Below are positions 30,867-43,247 of a DNA stretch of 64,000 bases, piece after piece (the first letter of the stretch is position 1; each line of letters starts with the position of its first letter). The notes below the pieces were generated by a model, which was not told the origin of the DNA, did no database searches, and was given only the letters and a program-made list of their open reading frames with translations. This stretch comes from Aspidapion aeneum (Eukaryota; Arthropoda; Insecta; Coleoptera; Brentidae). A program made the translations under genes and the position numbers. The stretch spans positions 45,183,235 to 45,247,234 of the forward strand of contig OY755044.1 in assembly GCA_963576565.1 (NCBI GenBank). Direction: 5' to 3'.

Positions 30867-33800
30867 GTTCCGCATCGTGTGCCCTGAGTAGACGCAATGA
30901 TCCGAGGATGACTGCTTTCTGCATGTTGCCTGCAAGTTGCTCTGCCCTGTCACGGCAGGCCGGCAAGGTCTTGAGAGCTGAGAGCAGTGTCTGCCGTGCG
31001 CCTCCGAGAGCTCCAATTACCAAAACCACTAGCTTGACTGTATAGCCCCGGTACACTCGGCGAAGGTCAAAGAGAAGATCCTGATATTTCGTCCGTTTCT
31101 CTTCTTCCTTGGCAATGATGTTCGTCTCGGCAGGAGCCGAGAACTCAATGACATACATAATTTTGTCATTTTTGTCAAGGAGTACTATATCCGGCTTGTT
31201 AGCGTTTACAAGCCGGAGTGGGGGGAATGCGAAATTCCAGTATATTCTGGTTCTGTCATTCTCCACGACGGACGGAATATCAGAGGGGACATATGGCAGC
31301 ACTGGAGCATCATCAACACCGTACGAGTGCCTTAGATGGTAATACAGCACCCGTAACGCTGCGTTGTGTCGATGGATATACGCCGAGACCGCATAGCGCC
31401 CGCAAGCGGACAGCAAATGATATAAGGTCTCCGGCGCCCTATGGCAGGCCCTACAACTTGTATCAGGAACCTGTATACCCATCACGCGACTTCGGTGTTC
31501 CAAGGTGTTGATGACTCCGTCTTGGCAAGCAATGATAAACCCCTCAGTTTCCGACTTTAATGCACCTGACCTTAAGAATGCAAAGCTTAGCTTTTTGGAT
31601 AAGCCAGTGTTTTCAATGGTTTTATAGAAAACACTGTGCAATGGCTTATCCATATGTAGACGTAATAAATAGTCTACCTCTGCATTCTTTAAGGTGGTTT
31701 TAAGTCTTTGGCAGGTCAACTGTGTAATGGAGTTTTCCTGCCGCCGACTTATGTCGAAAACTATTTGGAGCTCATCTGCTGCTCTTTGTGCTGCTTTAAA
31801 AAGAAATGCCCCCACCCCAAATGTTTCATGGTTACGCACCATGCATAGCAGGGGATCCTCGTCTCTGATTACTTCGCACGCGGTACTTAGGACTATTCGT
31901 CTGTGTAAACACTCCAAACTTAAGAGTCCACGGCCTCCCTGATAACGTGGGAAGTAAAGCCGTTGGACAGACGCCTTAGGATGATGGCTTCGGTATCGAG
32001 TCATCATCTTGCGGGTTTTCACGTCAATTTCACGCAACTCGTTCACGTTCCACTTAATGACTCCAAAGGAGTAAGTGATTATAGGGACGGCAAGCATATT
32101 TGTAGCAGCGACTTTGTTCTTTCCAGACAACTCTGAATTCCAGATTTGTCTTAGTCGTTGCTGATACTTGTCGCGAAGAGACCCTTTTATTGCTACACTA
32201 TCATGGATGTGTCCCTGGGGAACACCCAGATAGGTATAGGTCTCTCCGGCATCCAGATGTCGTAGGATGCTCCCATCTACAAGTTGCGCGTCCTCGGCGT
32301 GATCCGCATGGCGTCCTTTCTTAAGTTGAACCGTCGCACACTTATCCAACCCAAACTCCATCCCGATCGCATGAGTATACTCCTGTACTACCCGATGAGC
32401 TTGGTCGAGGTCTCTCTTCGTCGACGCGTAGAACTTAAGGTCATCCATATAAAAGAGGTGAGTAACCTTATGGGTTCTACGGCCAGGAGCACCGCACATG
32501 TATCCCTTTGTGTTCCGCAAAGCAACGGATAACGGAAGTAGCGAGACGCAAAAGAGGAGTGGGCTGAGGGAATCACCCTGAAACACTCCCCGTCGGAATG
32601 ACACCAATTCAGTCGACACCTTTGCGTTACCCGTACATATGGTAAATCGGGTCTTCCAAAATGGCATCATTCCTGAAATGCATCTCGCTATGGGATCTGG
32701 CACCGCAAGGCCTCTCAAAAGGTGAATAATAAGTTCATGAGAAGTTGTGTCAAAGGCCTTACGGTAATCAATCCAGGTCATCAAAAGGTTTCGCTTGTAC
32801 TGGAAGGAGTCCTGTGTGACACATCGGTCTATTAGAAGGTTCTCCTTGCAGCCGGCTACGCCTTTCTTTGACCCTCGCTGCTCGTATACTCCACTAAACA
32901 CGGGACCCATGGCTTGGAGTATCCGCTGGTACAAGAGTCGCGTAAAAATCTTGTAACAGGCGTTTAAACATGTTATCGGGCGATAGTTCTTTGGGTCGGA
33001 CAAGTCTCCGTTTTTGGGGAGAAGGACGGTTCGCCCCTCAATAAACCAGGGAGGGATTGGCTGCCCCTCATTAACCCAGGAGTCAAAAATTCGGGCAAGG
33101 GCCTCATGGGTTGATGGAAATTTTTTCCACCAGTAGGTGTTAATTCCATCAGGCCCAGGGGCAGCAAAGTTCTTAGCACCCGTAAGAGCACTTCGAACTT
33201 CCTCCACGGTTATTGGTGGGCACAGTTGCTCAGGTGGTGGAAACCCCCTCACAAACTTTTCAAACTGTGCCAGGGCTGGTGTGTTTACGTTGAGCGGCCG
33301 AGTTACCTCGTAAATACCCCTCCAGAAGTTTTCCACCCTCTCAGCGGTCGGAGGATCGTTAATAATCCTCGGCGGCGCCTGAAAAAGGCGACTGGGGTTT
33401 TCGAAAAATAATTTATTTTCCGAAATACCCCTCGCCCGCCGAATTAGATTTTGTTTGGCAGTCACTAACATCCGTATCCTTTCGCAGCACTGCTGCTTGA
33501 TGGTCTGCAACAGTGCTTCGTTCAGTGTGTGGTGGGTGCGTCGCAGGTTGGCCGCTATGCGGCGCACTTTTGGCGTAAAAGGCCTGCCTGCCAATTTGTA
33601 TTCCACCACACACTGTATGCGGGATGCGTGCTGCCTTGCTGAGAGGATTTTTGCTTCCATCTTCTTCACTCGGCGTTGCGCCCTGTCGCCGCAGGGGTCT
33701 TTATTGGGCGCCCTGGGCGACACGGAGCAAGCTGCCTCGTAGACGAGGCAATTAATGCGCCAGATGTCAGCTTCTTCTGTTAGAGTATTCAATAGCTCTG

Positions 33801-34215
33801 CGTCCGCTCTAGCTAGGTCTTGTGGCTTCGGGCGCTTTATCTTGTGTAGCGCCCTGCGGTCTTGAAGACTCTCTTCTGGTGCAATGGGAAGTACCTCTTC
33901 AGCCACATGTACCTGCAATTCCTGTACCCCAGGTACTGCCGGCTGTTGAGGTCTTCTTACATATCCCCTTCGCCGAAGGTAGGATACATAGTCTCGCAGG
34001 CTCTGAGCAGTAAATGTATTATGCTCAGGATGCATAACATTCCACTGCTCACGCATACGAGCCATATATCCCCTTCGACCTGGGCTACTGCTCTCATAGC
34101 ATTCCAGCAAGTCATCTCTCAGATCATTGGTCCACTCAAAGCGTCCTTGGTCATCGCGGTCGTCATCGGGCAATCCATCCGGCTGGGCCCCTCCACCTTG
34201 CCTTTGACCCCTCAT
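30853..34215 (-). CDS. R4/Dong polyprotein, family D, intact
   Basis: 1120 codons from a true ATG at 34215. Myb/SANT-like residues 25-88 (GRFEWTNDLRDDLLECY...LRDYVSYLRRRGY). RT motifs: NFAAPGPDGINTYWW, FDTTSHE (about 490), GVFQGDSLSPLLFC and YMDDLKFYA (about 590). CRACHRAPETLYHLLSAC is near 926, in the usual CCHC place. The endonuclease core reads NKPDIVLL...YVIEFSAP (about 1006-1025): the second acidic residue is Glu where families A to C have Asp. Both are seen in PD-(D/E)XK-type folds, so the change need not be inactivating. No frameshift or stop was found. The stop at 30853-30855 abuts an 11-bp hairpin. Confidence 0.9.
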   Translation of the reverse strand: MRGQRQGGGAQPDGLPDDDRDDQGRFEWTNDLRDDLLECYESSSPGRRGYMARMREQWNVMHPEHNTFTAQSLRDYVSYLRRRGYVRRPQQPAVPGVQELQVHVAEEVLPIAPEESLQDRRALHKIKRPKPQDLARADAELLNTLTEEADIWRINCLVYEAACSVSPRAPNKDPCGDRAQRRVKKMEAKILSARQHASRIQCVVEYKLAGRPFTPKVRRIAANLRRTHHTLNEALLQTIKQQCCERIRMLVTAKQNLIRRARGISENKLFFENPSRLFQAPPRIINDPPTAERVENFWRGIYEVTRPLNVNTPALAQFEKFVRGFPPPEQLCPPITVEEVRSALTGAKNFAAPGPDGINTYWWKKFPSTHEALARIFDSWVNEGQPIPPWFIEGRTVLLPKNGDLSDPKNYRPITCLNACYKIFTRLLYQRILQAMGPVFSGVYEQRGSKKGVAGCKENLLIDRCVTQDSFQYKRNLLMTWIDYRKAFDTTSHELIIHLLRGLAVPDPIARCISGMMPFWKTRFTICTGNAKVSTELVSFRRGVFQGDSLSPLLFCVSLLPLSVALRNTKGYMCGAPGRRTHKVTHLFYMDDLKFYASTKRDLDQAHRVVQEYTHAIGMEFGLDKCATVQLKKGRHADHAEDAQLVDGSILRHLDAGETYTYLGVPQGHIHDSVAIKGSLRDKYQQRLRQIWNSELSGKNKVAATNMLAVPIITYSFGVIKWNVNELREIDVKTRKMMTRYRSHHPKASVQRLYFPRYQGGRGLLSLECLHRRIVLSTACEVIRDEDPLLCMVRNHETFGVGAFLFKAAQRAADELQIVFDISRRQENSITQLTCQRLKTTLKNAEVDYLLRLHMDKPLHSVFYKTIENTGLSKKLSFAFLRSGALKSETEGFIIACQDGVINTLEHRSRVMGIQVPDTSCRACHRAPETLYHLLSACGRYAVSAYIHRHNAALRVLYYHLRHSYGVDDAPVLPYVPSDIPSVVENDRTRIYWNFAFPPLRLVNANKPDIVLLDKNDKIMYVIEFSAPAETNIIAKEEEKRTKYQDLLFDLRRVYRGYTVKLVVLVIGALGGARQTLLSALKTLPACRDRAEQLAGNMQKAVILGSLRLLRAHDAEHRFY

Positions 34216-35937
<1,722 letters not shown>

Positions 35938-35950
35938 TAATAATAATAAT

Positions 35951-36274
35951 GCTTTAATACCTCCAACGAGCAAGCACAGAATGAAAAAGGTACGTAGTAT
36001 CAATGAATTTGTTCATTCGTTTTATTGATTTTCAGCCAAAGACCCAAATACATTAATTCAATGTAAAAATATAACGAACTTGTTTATTGTATTAATTTGG
36101 GTGTACATTGAATCAATATTTTTTTGTTCGTCGCCTGAAAAGTAATGTACAGCGTACATTTTTTTTCTGTGCGCCTGACGCCGATGGCGACGCTGATCTT
36201 AACTCACAAAGGTAATAACCATTACTGTTTCTAATAATTATGATTTATATAAACTGGACTAGAAAATAGTGCAG
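35951..36274. other. AT-rich flank without recognised gene
   Basis: I see only weak internal inverted similarity (CCCAAATACATTAATTCAATG near 36050 against TTGTATTAATTTGGGTGTAC near 36090). No coding signal. Confidence 0.5.
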
Positions 36275-36726
36275 AAGCTTTTTAGCAGAGTTGCTTTGTT
36301 TATCAGTAGCTGTTGCCTTTTCCTCTGGAGATTTCTTGGCTTTTGACGCGCCTGCCTTCCTTTTATCAGCCGGAACCGGAAGCAGTGGACGCGACCAACT
36401 TGAACGATCCTGATGCATCTTTTCCTTTAGTCTGAACTAGCCCTCCAGATACCACAGACGACTTTAGGTACTTCTTGATGAAAAGGGATTCTTAGTCCTC
36501 ATCCACTTTGTAGTTGGCAGGCAGCGATTTGCTTCTTGGTGGCATGCATCGAGGATCCCCCATTTCTTTCAGTCCTTTGATTGCGTTGTTATATGAACCA
36601 ACTCACTGGTAGATTAATAACTTGGTTTCGGTCTGGGACTTGTGGCCTTTGCCACTTTTCTTTTTTAGCTGGAAAAACAACCCCGTGTGACAATACGACT
36701 CTGGCAGAAACTTCTGTATCTGTCAT
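36275..36726 (-). pseudogene. Histone H1 pseudogene
   Basis: Linker histone H1 binds nucleosomal linker DNA. Reading the minus strand from an ATG at 36724-36726 gives MTDTEVSA, a typical insect H1 start. A Lys-rich stretch follows, then (after frame changes) YNNAIKGLKEMG, SLPANYKVDED, FIKKYLKSSVVSGGLVQTKG and KDASGSFKLVASTASGSG. The end is a basic tail KAGASKAKKSPEEKATATD. The winged-helix globular domain is therefore recognisable in order. Disabling changes include stops after IYQ, after KVDED and after ASGSG, plus at least two frameshifts. H1 genes are normally intronless, so I cannot tell a decayed gene copy from a retrocopy. No other histone gene is seen nearby. Confidence 0.8.
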
Positions 36727-37781
36727 ATTGAATCTCTTTCTCTCGAACTATCTCTTAAAAATTACTGCGATGTGAACGCACAGGTCACTCTTAGTCAAAA
36801 TATTCAAACGTGGCCTAACCTACCTTATTCATATGACTGACTGCATAGATATACACTTTGGATACAACAGAACTGTAAAGCCAGTGTTGCCAGATCAAAA
36901 AATTAAAAATCACCAGACGCTTGCGATAAAAGTTGCCAGATTTTGCCAAAAATCACCAGTTTGCCAAAAAAATCCGCATTTTGTACAGGTTATCGACGGC
37001 GGTGGGGTCAAAGGCTAGAACGGGCGTCCATAAAAATTGGCGAACAAAAAAAAAGGTCATCCTGTCTTTCGTTTTCGGCAGCCCTTTGCCTTTGCCACCC
37101 CGTTACGTAAATTTCCGAAAAAAAAACGGTTATCATGTGTTTACTTAACTCTCTTTTTTCTTTATTTCATACTTTTTGTTTCATATACCTAGGTACATAC
37201 TGTTTCATAGTCGAGATGAAGAAATATACAATAATTTTTTTCAAAATTTACTTTTATTCGGACAGTGTCAAAAAATCACCAGAATTCAGTCTTTTTCAAA
37301 AAGTTTTCACCATTTCACCTAATGGATTGAAAATTCGCTGTGTGAAAGGATGTCTTAAGGATAAATGCGTTGTACCTTTTTCTTGCTTGTTTGGTGTATA
37401 CCAAAATCTTGGCTTTTGTAAGACACAAAACTTGTAGACCTTTGTATTAGCTCTAACGTTTGAATTGAAAATCGTGAAAAACCATTATCCACCCCTAAAA
37501 CTCAACCCCTAGAAAGCTGAGCTTTGGAAAGCTGATAGGAAATATGATACAACCATGGGAAAAAATTTAAAAACTCAAAATTATAATTTACTCTCGTCCC
37601 CTATAAATATAGAATTATGTAAAAACAACATTTTCCACTTCCAGAAACTCTAGAGAGCTGAGCTTATAAAACCATGGGGAAAAAATTAAAAACCTCAAAA
37701 TTTTAAATAAGGCATTGCAAAAGTTTTACTAGTTTAAAAATTAAATATTATCCAATTCCTTTAAAAAAGAAGTGAAATCAG
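36727..37781. other. Intergenic AT-rich DNA
   Basis: No gene supported. It contains CCAGATTTTGCCAAAAATCACC-like short repeats (36890-36970) and poly-A runs. A roughly 150-bp block (about 37665-37815) recurs at about 40040-40165 (AAAACCATGG…CTTTAAAAAAGAAGT). Confidence 0.5.
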
Positions 37782-38129
37782 AACAAAAACATTTCATGTA
37801 AAAAAAACCAAATACGCGAAAATGAAATTCCGTTAAAAAAATTGAGATAAAAGTAAAGCCAAGTTCTCCAGTACTAATTAAAAAATGAATGGTTCTTAAA
37901 AGTTTGGAAATGTTTTTCTAAACTTGGCTATTACGGCTGGAAATCACTCTTAATTAAATATAAAGAAGTTTGGCTGTAATAGCAAAGTCTAAAAACACAT
38001 TTCCAAACTAGTAAGAATCTTTGATTTTAAAATTTGTAATGGAGAACTTGGCTTTACTATTATCTCAATTATTTTTACGGAATACCATTTTCGCGTACTT
38101 GGATTTTTTTACATAAAATGTTTTTGTTA
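37782..38129. repeat. Foldback (long inverted repeat) element, about 350 bp
   Basis: The left arm (37782-37870, including TACGCGAAAATG and AAAGCCAAGTTCTCC) is matched in reverse complement by the right arm (38038-38129). Similarity extends inward (GGAAATGT, AAACTTGGCTATTAC / GCTGTAATAGCAAAGTCT). The arms have several mismatches, so this is an old foldback MITE. Confidence 0.7.
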
Positions 38130-38180
38130 TGATTAATTTTTCCCCTTACATTTTATGCCATTTCCAATTGTTTTTATGCT

Positions 38181-38578
38181 TATCAAATACCAAATTGCAA
38201 ATAATGCAAGGACCTAAGACTATAAACAACAAGTGACATTAAAGAAAGAAAAATAAAAAAAAGTTTTTCTATCTTCGGTCGGGACTCGAACCCGGAACCT
38301 CTTGCTCCGACAGTGGGAAAGAAGAATTAAAGAGATCAGTTGGATGACTTGGTCGACTTAATACCCTGAGAATTTCTCGTTCTTGTATTGGGACACCGCG
38401 CACCTGCATAGATGGGAGATTTCTGAAAATTTATGTGTGGTCTTCGGTAGTTCAATGCTTAGAATGTTTGCGTACAGAGCAAGAGGTTCCGGGTTCGAGT
38501 CCCATCCGAAGACAGAAAAACTTTTCTTATTTTGCTTTCTTTAATTTCACTTGTTGTTTATAGTTTTTATGCTGTTAT
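38181..38578. mobile_element. Foldback element with tRNA-like sequence in its arms
   Basis: The left arm (38181-38306) reads, in reverse complement: tRNA 3' half, A-rich TTTTTCTTA-like spacer, CTTTCTTTAATTTCACTTG, TTGTTTATAGT. The right arm (38480-38578) carries the same order in forward orientation. Between the arms is a unique segment (38307-38439), recognisable again at 46600-46720 and 46975-47078 (GACAGTGGGAAAGAAGAA…, GAGACACCGCA…). Confidence 0.65.
38440..38513 (+). tRNA. tRNA-like sequence (Gly-type body, anticodon loop GTACAGA), probably non-functional
   Basis: The acceptor arms TCTTCGG/CCGAAGA pair perfectly, the anticodon stem is TTTGC/GCAAG, and the B-box-like part GGGTTCGAGTCCC is good. 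The D loop is one base longer than in the 47079 copy and the T stem has a mismatch (CCGGG/CCCAT). If the loop is read conventionally the anticodon would be ACA, which does not match a Gly-type body. Confidence 0.4.
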
Positions 38579-39319
38579 TAATTGTTTCCATTATTTGCTT
38601 TTTTTAAACTATCTGCATTAGTCTATAATTAAAATATAAATTTGAAAAATCTGCTGGCTAAAACCACAGAAAAATGAGTAGGTTATTTATGTGGTTAAAG
38701 CATAGACCATCACCGTAAAAGACAATGCCAATAAAAAGAATTAAAACTAAATGAAAATGACCTCCCAAATTGAAACGCATAAAATCTATTCGTGACCGAG
38801 CAATCTGTTTCAAATTGGCTTCTCGTCAAAACAATTTCTGCTCGTAAATGTCAGTTTTTAAGGCCCGATTTGCGGTCTAAAGTAATGTCACGCCTGCTGA
38901 AAGACCTGAATGTTGTACGTTAATTTTAGTGGTTTTTCACGTTAAAAAAATTATCTAAATCAGGCTTAAACAACTTTGTTATTACCTTTAGGGATTTATC
39001 ATAACATTGTAGTCCGTTTTGCTTTTAATTTTACATTGGTCGCACATAATTTATAGAACTGCAAACTCTAGAAATAAAATTCGTAAATATTTAATTAGTA
39101 GAAATCGTAAAGTAAAGAAACTGTTTTCGAACGAAAAAAAAATTGTAGGAAACTGAATTCATCAACAAAATAATTTATCAAAATGTAAGATGTTAAAACC
39201 GTCAAGTATAAAAATGAGTCACTGATTTACCGGTAGAGAGTCATCATCAGCTATGTTACTAGATAAAGAAGAAAATAAGGGAATGTTTTATCTGAGTTTT
39301 AACTTAAATCCTACTCTAA
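38579..39319. other. AT-rich intergenic DNA
   Basis: No ORF, RNA or clear repeat recognised. Confidence 0.5.
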
Positions 39320-40599
39320 CTAATCCTAGAGTCCCTTTATGTTCACGTATTTGGATATAATACCTTGTAGTAATAATGTTTTTTGTATTAAACAAGTAAT
39401 TAAGAAAAGGATCGCCAGAAATATAAGGACTCATGTTACCTTTGTGGACCTACAAAAAGCATATGACACCGCTTCAGTAGAAACATTATGGACAGTGTTA
39501 GAGCAGACTAATATCAATCATACATACATAAAAGCGATAAAAGAACTATACAAAGGGTCAAAATCTAGAATTAAAATTGGAAATCGACTTTCAAAAGACT
39601 TCCTGGTAACGAAAGGCTTACGACAAGGATTTTAAAATATTTATAGAAATAGCTCTAAAAAATTGGAAACGTACGGTGCACGGCATGGGATACAACTTAA
39701 CGACCGATTTACCATATACACACTACAGTTTGCTAACGACAAAGTAATTGTAGCTAATGATAAAGAAGACATGGAGTTTATGATGAGAAAGTTAACGGAA
39801 GAATACCAAAAGTGGAGATTAACAGTAAGCGTGGACAAGACACAGTACTTATTTATTGGAAACGAATCCAGTGAGTTAGAACTAAACAATGGACAATCAA
39901 CACCTCCATGCAATGAGTATGTATACTTGGGTATCACATTTGATAAAACAGGAACCAACTGTAAAGAACTGGAAAAAAGAATAGTTAAAGTAAAAAAGGT
40001 TATTGGATGTCTGAGCTTAGAAGGCTAATAGGAAGTATGATAAAACCATGGAGGAAAATTTAAAAACCTCAAAATTTTGAATAAGTTTTACTACTTTAAA
40101 AATTAAATATTATCCAATTCCTTTAAAAAAGAAGTTAAATCAGAACAAAAACATTCCATGTACAAAAAGCCAAGTAAAACAATGTAAAATTTAACATATG
40201 TAAAACAATGGTGAAAAGCACGCTGTGAGACGCACGAGACATGTCGCGTAACAGAAAAATACAAAATAAAGTGTCGAAATGGATGCAATAAGAAGATCAA
40301 TGAGAACGTCTAGAACAGACCGCATAAGAAATCAGATCATAAAAGAAAGAATGGAAATGGAGGGAAGCATAACGGATGACCTCACTAAAAGACAACTGAT
40401 ATGATACGATTATGTACAACGGATGAACGACGAAAGATTACCAAAGCAGGTCCTAGAATGACAACCAATAGGGCACAGAAAAGAGCGCGTCCTAAAGTAG
40501 AATTGCAACAGAAAAACGTTCTAAAGTGACATAGTAGTAATAGGATATAATATTTACAATATCCAAATATGTCCACATACAGGGACCCTAGCTAATCCT
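39320..40599 (+). mobile_element. Reverse-transcriptase relic bracketed by 35-40 bp inverted repeats
   Basis: CTAATCCTAGAGTCCCTTTA...TATTTGGATAT (39320-39358) is matched in reverse complement at 40559-40599 at about 80% by eye. The interior is the RTE-like relic described separately. Confidence 0.45.
39360..40545 (+). pseudogene. RTE-like LINE reverse transcriptase relic
   Basis: Seen: VTFVDLQKAYDTASVETLW (motif A), GLRQGF at a break near 39630, then FANDKVIVANDKEDM, where a YADD/FADD catalytic motif is expected, so the second Asp is displaced. SVDKTQYLFIGNE and YVYLGITFDKTGTN (thumb region) follow, ending near 40028. After a block of about 120 bp also found at 37665-37815, C-terminal pieces resume (AIRRSMRTSRTD, QRMNDERLPKQ near 40280-40450). 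Stops, a deletion between motifs A and C, and the insertion make it inactive. The minus-strand fragment at 43845-44348 is from the same family. Confidence 0.72.
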
Positions 40600-41162
40600 A
40601 TCCTATTCTTACTTATTGTTACTTAAATTCGCAAGTTATCCCAGCGGGGAACGGACCTAGACCTCACTTGCCATTAGTGGTCCATTTGTTTTCAATGATA
40701 AAATAATTATTTTTTGTTTGAGGAAATATACTTGATTTAATATATATAATATATTTAAATTGAATCAGTAAAACAATTATAAAAGTATTATTTTGCATAA
40801 ATAACTAATTATAACTGATTTTATAAAATCATATTTAAAGACTTGAAATCATTAATTGTGTAGATAGTGCCAAAAAACCAAAGTTTGGTTCGACTCAAAA
40901 AAATGTAAATGTAAATGACCACAACCTAATTTGATAAAAAGTTATTCATTAGCAAATATTAAACTTATCCTAATTAAGACAAATATTTTCGGCTTTTTGA
41001 AAGAAAAATTATTCCCAGGACAAAGAATATTGATTAACTTCCAATTGATGTGAAGTTTTCATTTGAGAACCTCAAAATTACCTTTCTTAAGCTTGAGAAA
41101 TTGCAAATTATATGAAAATGTTGCTGAAGAATATCTGACTTTCTTTCTTTTTAATCCATCCC
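40600..41162. other. AT-rich intergenic DNA
   Basis: No gene or clear repeat seen. Confidence 0.5.
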
Positions 41163-41332
41163 CAAATACGTTAGAGCATAAATACATGTTCAAAAAATCG
41201 AAAAGTGAAAACTACAATTTTAGTCCACAATTTGATAAATTTTCACTCATCAACTAGTTTGGGGGTTATGCCTTCAAGCTTCGCGTGTGAGAATGTATGT
41301 GCATGCCCCATATTTATGCTCTAACGTATTTG
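41163..41332. mobile_element. Short TIR element (MITE), about 170 bp
   Basis: CAAATACGTTAGAGCATAAA (41163-41182, continuing TA) is the reverse complement of the sequence at 41311-41332. A second, one-ended copy of the left part (ACGTTAGAGCATAAATACAT then TTTCAAAAAGTCGAAAAG) occurs at 59733-59772, supporting a dispersed family. No convincing target duplication was found. Confidence 0.6.
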
Positions 41333-42970
41333 TCCCTCCTTATACTCAAAAATCCAACAAATTTAAAGTTATATACAACCATTAGACCATCACTAGAACA
41401 CTATAGTAAACTCGGAAAATATTCACATAAAGAAATAAAAACAGATAAAATTCTATTCCGGAAGACATTATTACATATCTGGATGATTTCATTATTAAAA
41501 TATGTAATAAAATTTTAAAATAAACAGTTATTTCGACATAGTTTATGTTATATTACCACAAAATCCTCGAGTAACAGCTTAACAACTACCTACCTATTTC
41601 TCACAAGACGTAAGCCGACCACAAAAAGGTCACAACTATAATAATAATGCTAATCTGATCAAATCTTTTAATCACGATTATTAAAACAAAGATCCTGTAT
41701 ACTAACTGATGTTTCTTCTTAATCCGACTTTCTTTAACGGCGGTGATTCATTTTTAGTAAAAGAATAAAACAATATTGTGAAAAAATAGATCCGGGGAAA
41801 ACCTCGCACCTTCCTTACCGTTATTTTTATTTTAATGTGTAATTTAACTATTACAATATAAAATGGTGATGTGAATAAAATATAACAATAGTCATGTGAC
41901 AGAAACACGGATAATAGAACACTGACATCGACGGATTGGATTTGACCAAATTAAAAGCGACAAACAAAAATGGCCGCCGTCTCAAGCTTTATTGACATTT
42001 TGTTGTCTGGTTTTGAAATATCAAAAGCTTGTCAATCGCTGTTTTTCTTTCTTTGTTTTTTTTTCAGTTTTTTTGATAAATATGGGATGAACTGTTAAAA
42101 ACTGTATTGTTATTATACCTATATAGCATTACTTTTGCCTTTATAGTAGGAAAAGTATTAGAATATCTATATTTTTGAAAAAAAACACAACAAAAATAAC
42201 AACTGACAGTCTCCGCCATTTTGAATTGGATTTGGGATAAAATCTAATTGCTAAAAATTATTCACGGTCTGAAAATATAACTTTTTCTGTTAGATTAAGG
42301 AAAGTTGAAGTATAGTAAGTTTGGTCAGGCTGCATAACAGGTTGCCTATTGTCCGGCCAGAATAAAATGAGGCACAAAAGGGATGGCTTCAATTAGCGCT
42401 ATCTTTTTTTGTCCAGTGGCGTGCTGTAATTTTTTAATTCATCATTATTATGTATTAATTTTATTTTTTTTTGCTGGAAAACTCCATACCTTATTTTGCT
42501 CCTTTTTTGATTTTCGTAAGTACAATCCCAAACTCATTCCTATATAATAGTGAATTAATAAAGTTTTTGCTCTTTTATGTTTTTTTAAAATAATCATTCA
42601 TTCTGTAATCAAAAGAGAAGAATAACTAAATACAAATTATTTTAAGAGAGAAAATAAACCTTCGACACTTATAAACAGTTTGCTGATTGCTTTTTCTTTA
42701 TTTTCAGTTCTCCGCTGGATAATTTAATTTAACCCCTTCCTTACACATGCTGCTGTAATTTGTTGTGACTACTTCATTGCACATGCTGGTGTACATTTTT
42801 TTGAGCCTACAGGCTGTAGGCAATGGCGAAGGATTAACTCCATCAAGGTGGGTTTCATTCTTTTAGGTTTTAATTTCAGGTTGTTCTTTTGTTAAGTTTG
42901 GGTTGTTATTATTTTTTATATGAAATTCTAGGTACCGGGCATTTATTAGACCTAATTTTCTTTTAGTGTA
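41333..42970. other. AT-rich intergenic DNA
   Basis: No ORF above chance. A short near-repeat CACATGCTGCTGTA / CACATGCTGGTGTA occurs at 42745 and 42781. Confidence 0.5.
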
Positions 42971-42973
42971 AAA

Positions 42974-43012
42974 CCTGAAGATGAGAGCATATGCTCTCGA
43001 AACATGTCGTTG
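42974..43012 (+). other. Hammerhead-like stem-loop motif (possible relic of a retroelement terminus)
   Basis: CCTGAAGA, then a palindromic stem GAGAGC/GCTCTC, then GAAACATGTC. This order (CUGANGA, stem II, GAAA, short stem III, UC) is what minimal hammerhead ribozymes in Penelope-like elements show. There is an extra U before the stem, so activity is doubtful. The Penelope-like element at 51639-54556 has a similar layout near 54470-54505. Confidence 0.35.
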
Positions 43013-43247
43013 TAATAATACAATTAGTGGAGAACGACTGAACTTGTTTGGTTTGTTTTTTGTTATTTAGTTATTTGTTTATGTCAAACCATCTTTCGAT
43101 TTGTGACATGAAAATTTATGTAAAATCCAAGTATTAAAGTATTAATCTTATTAATTTCAAAATAAAATTACACTACACAAACAATAATTTTAATGGGATT
43201 TATTAAAAAGTGAAAAAAAAAATACTCTGCCAATATATGGGCCACTA

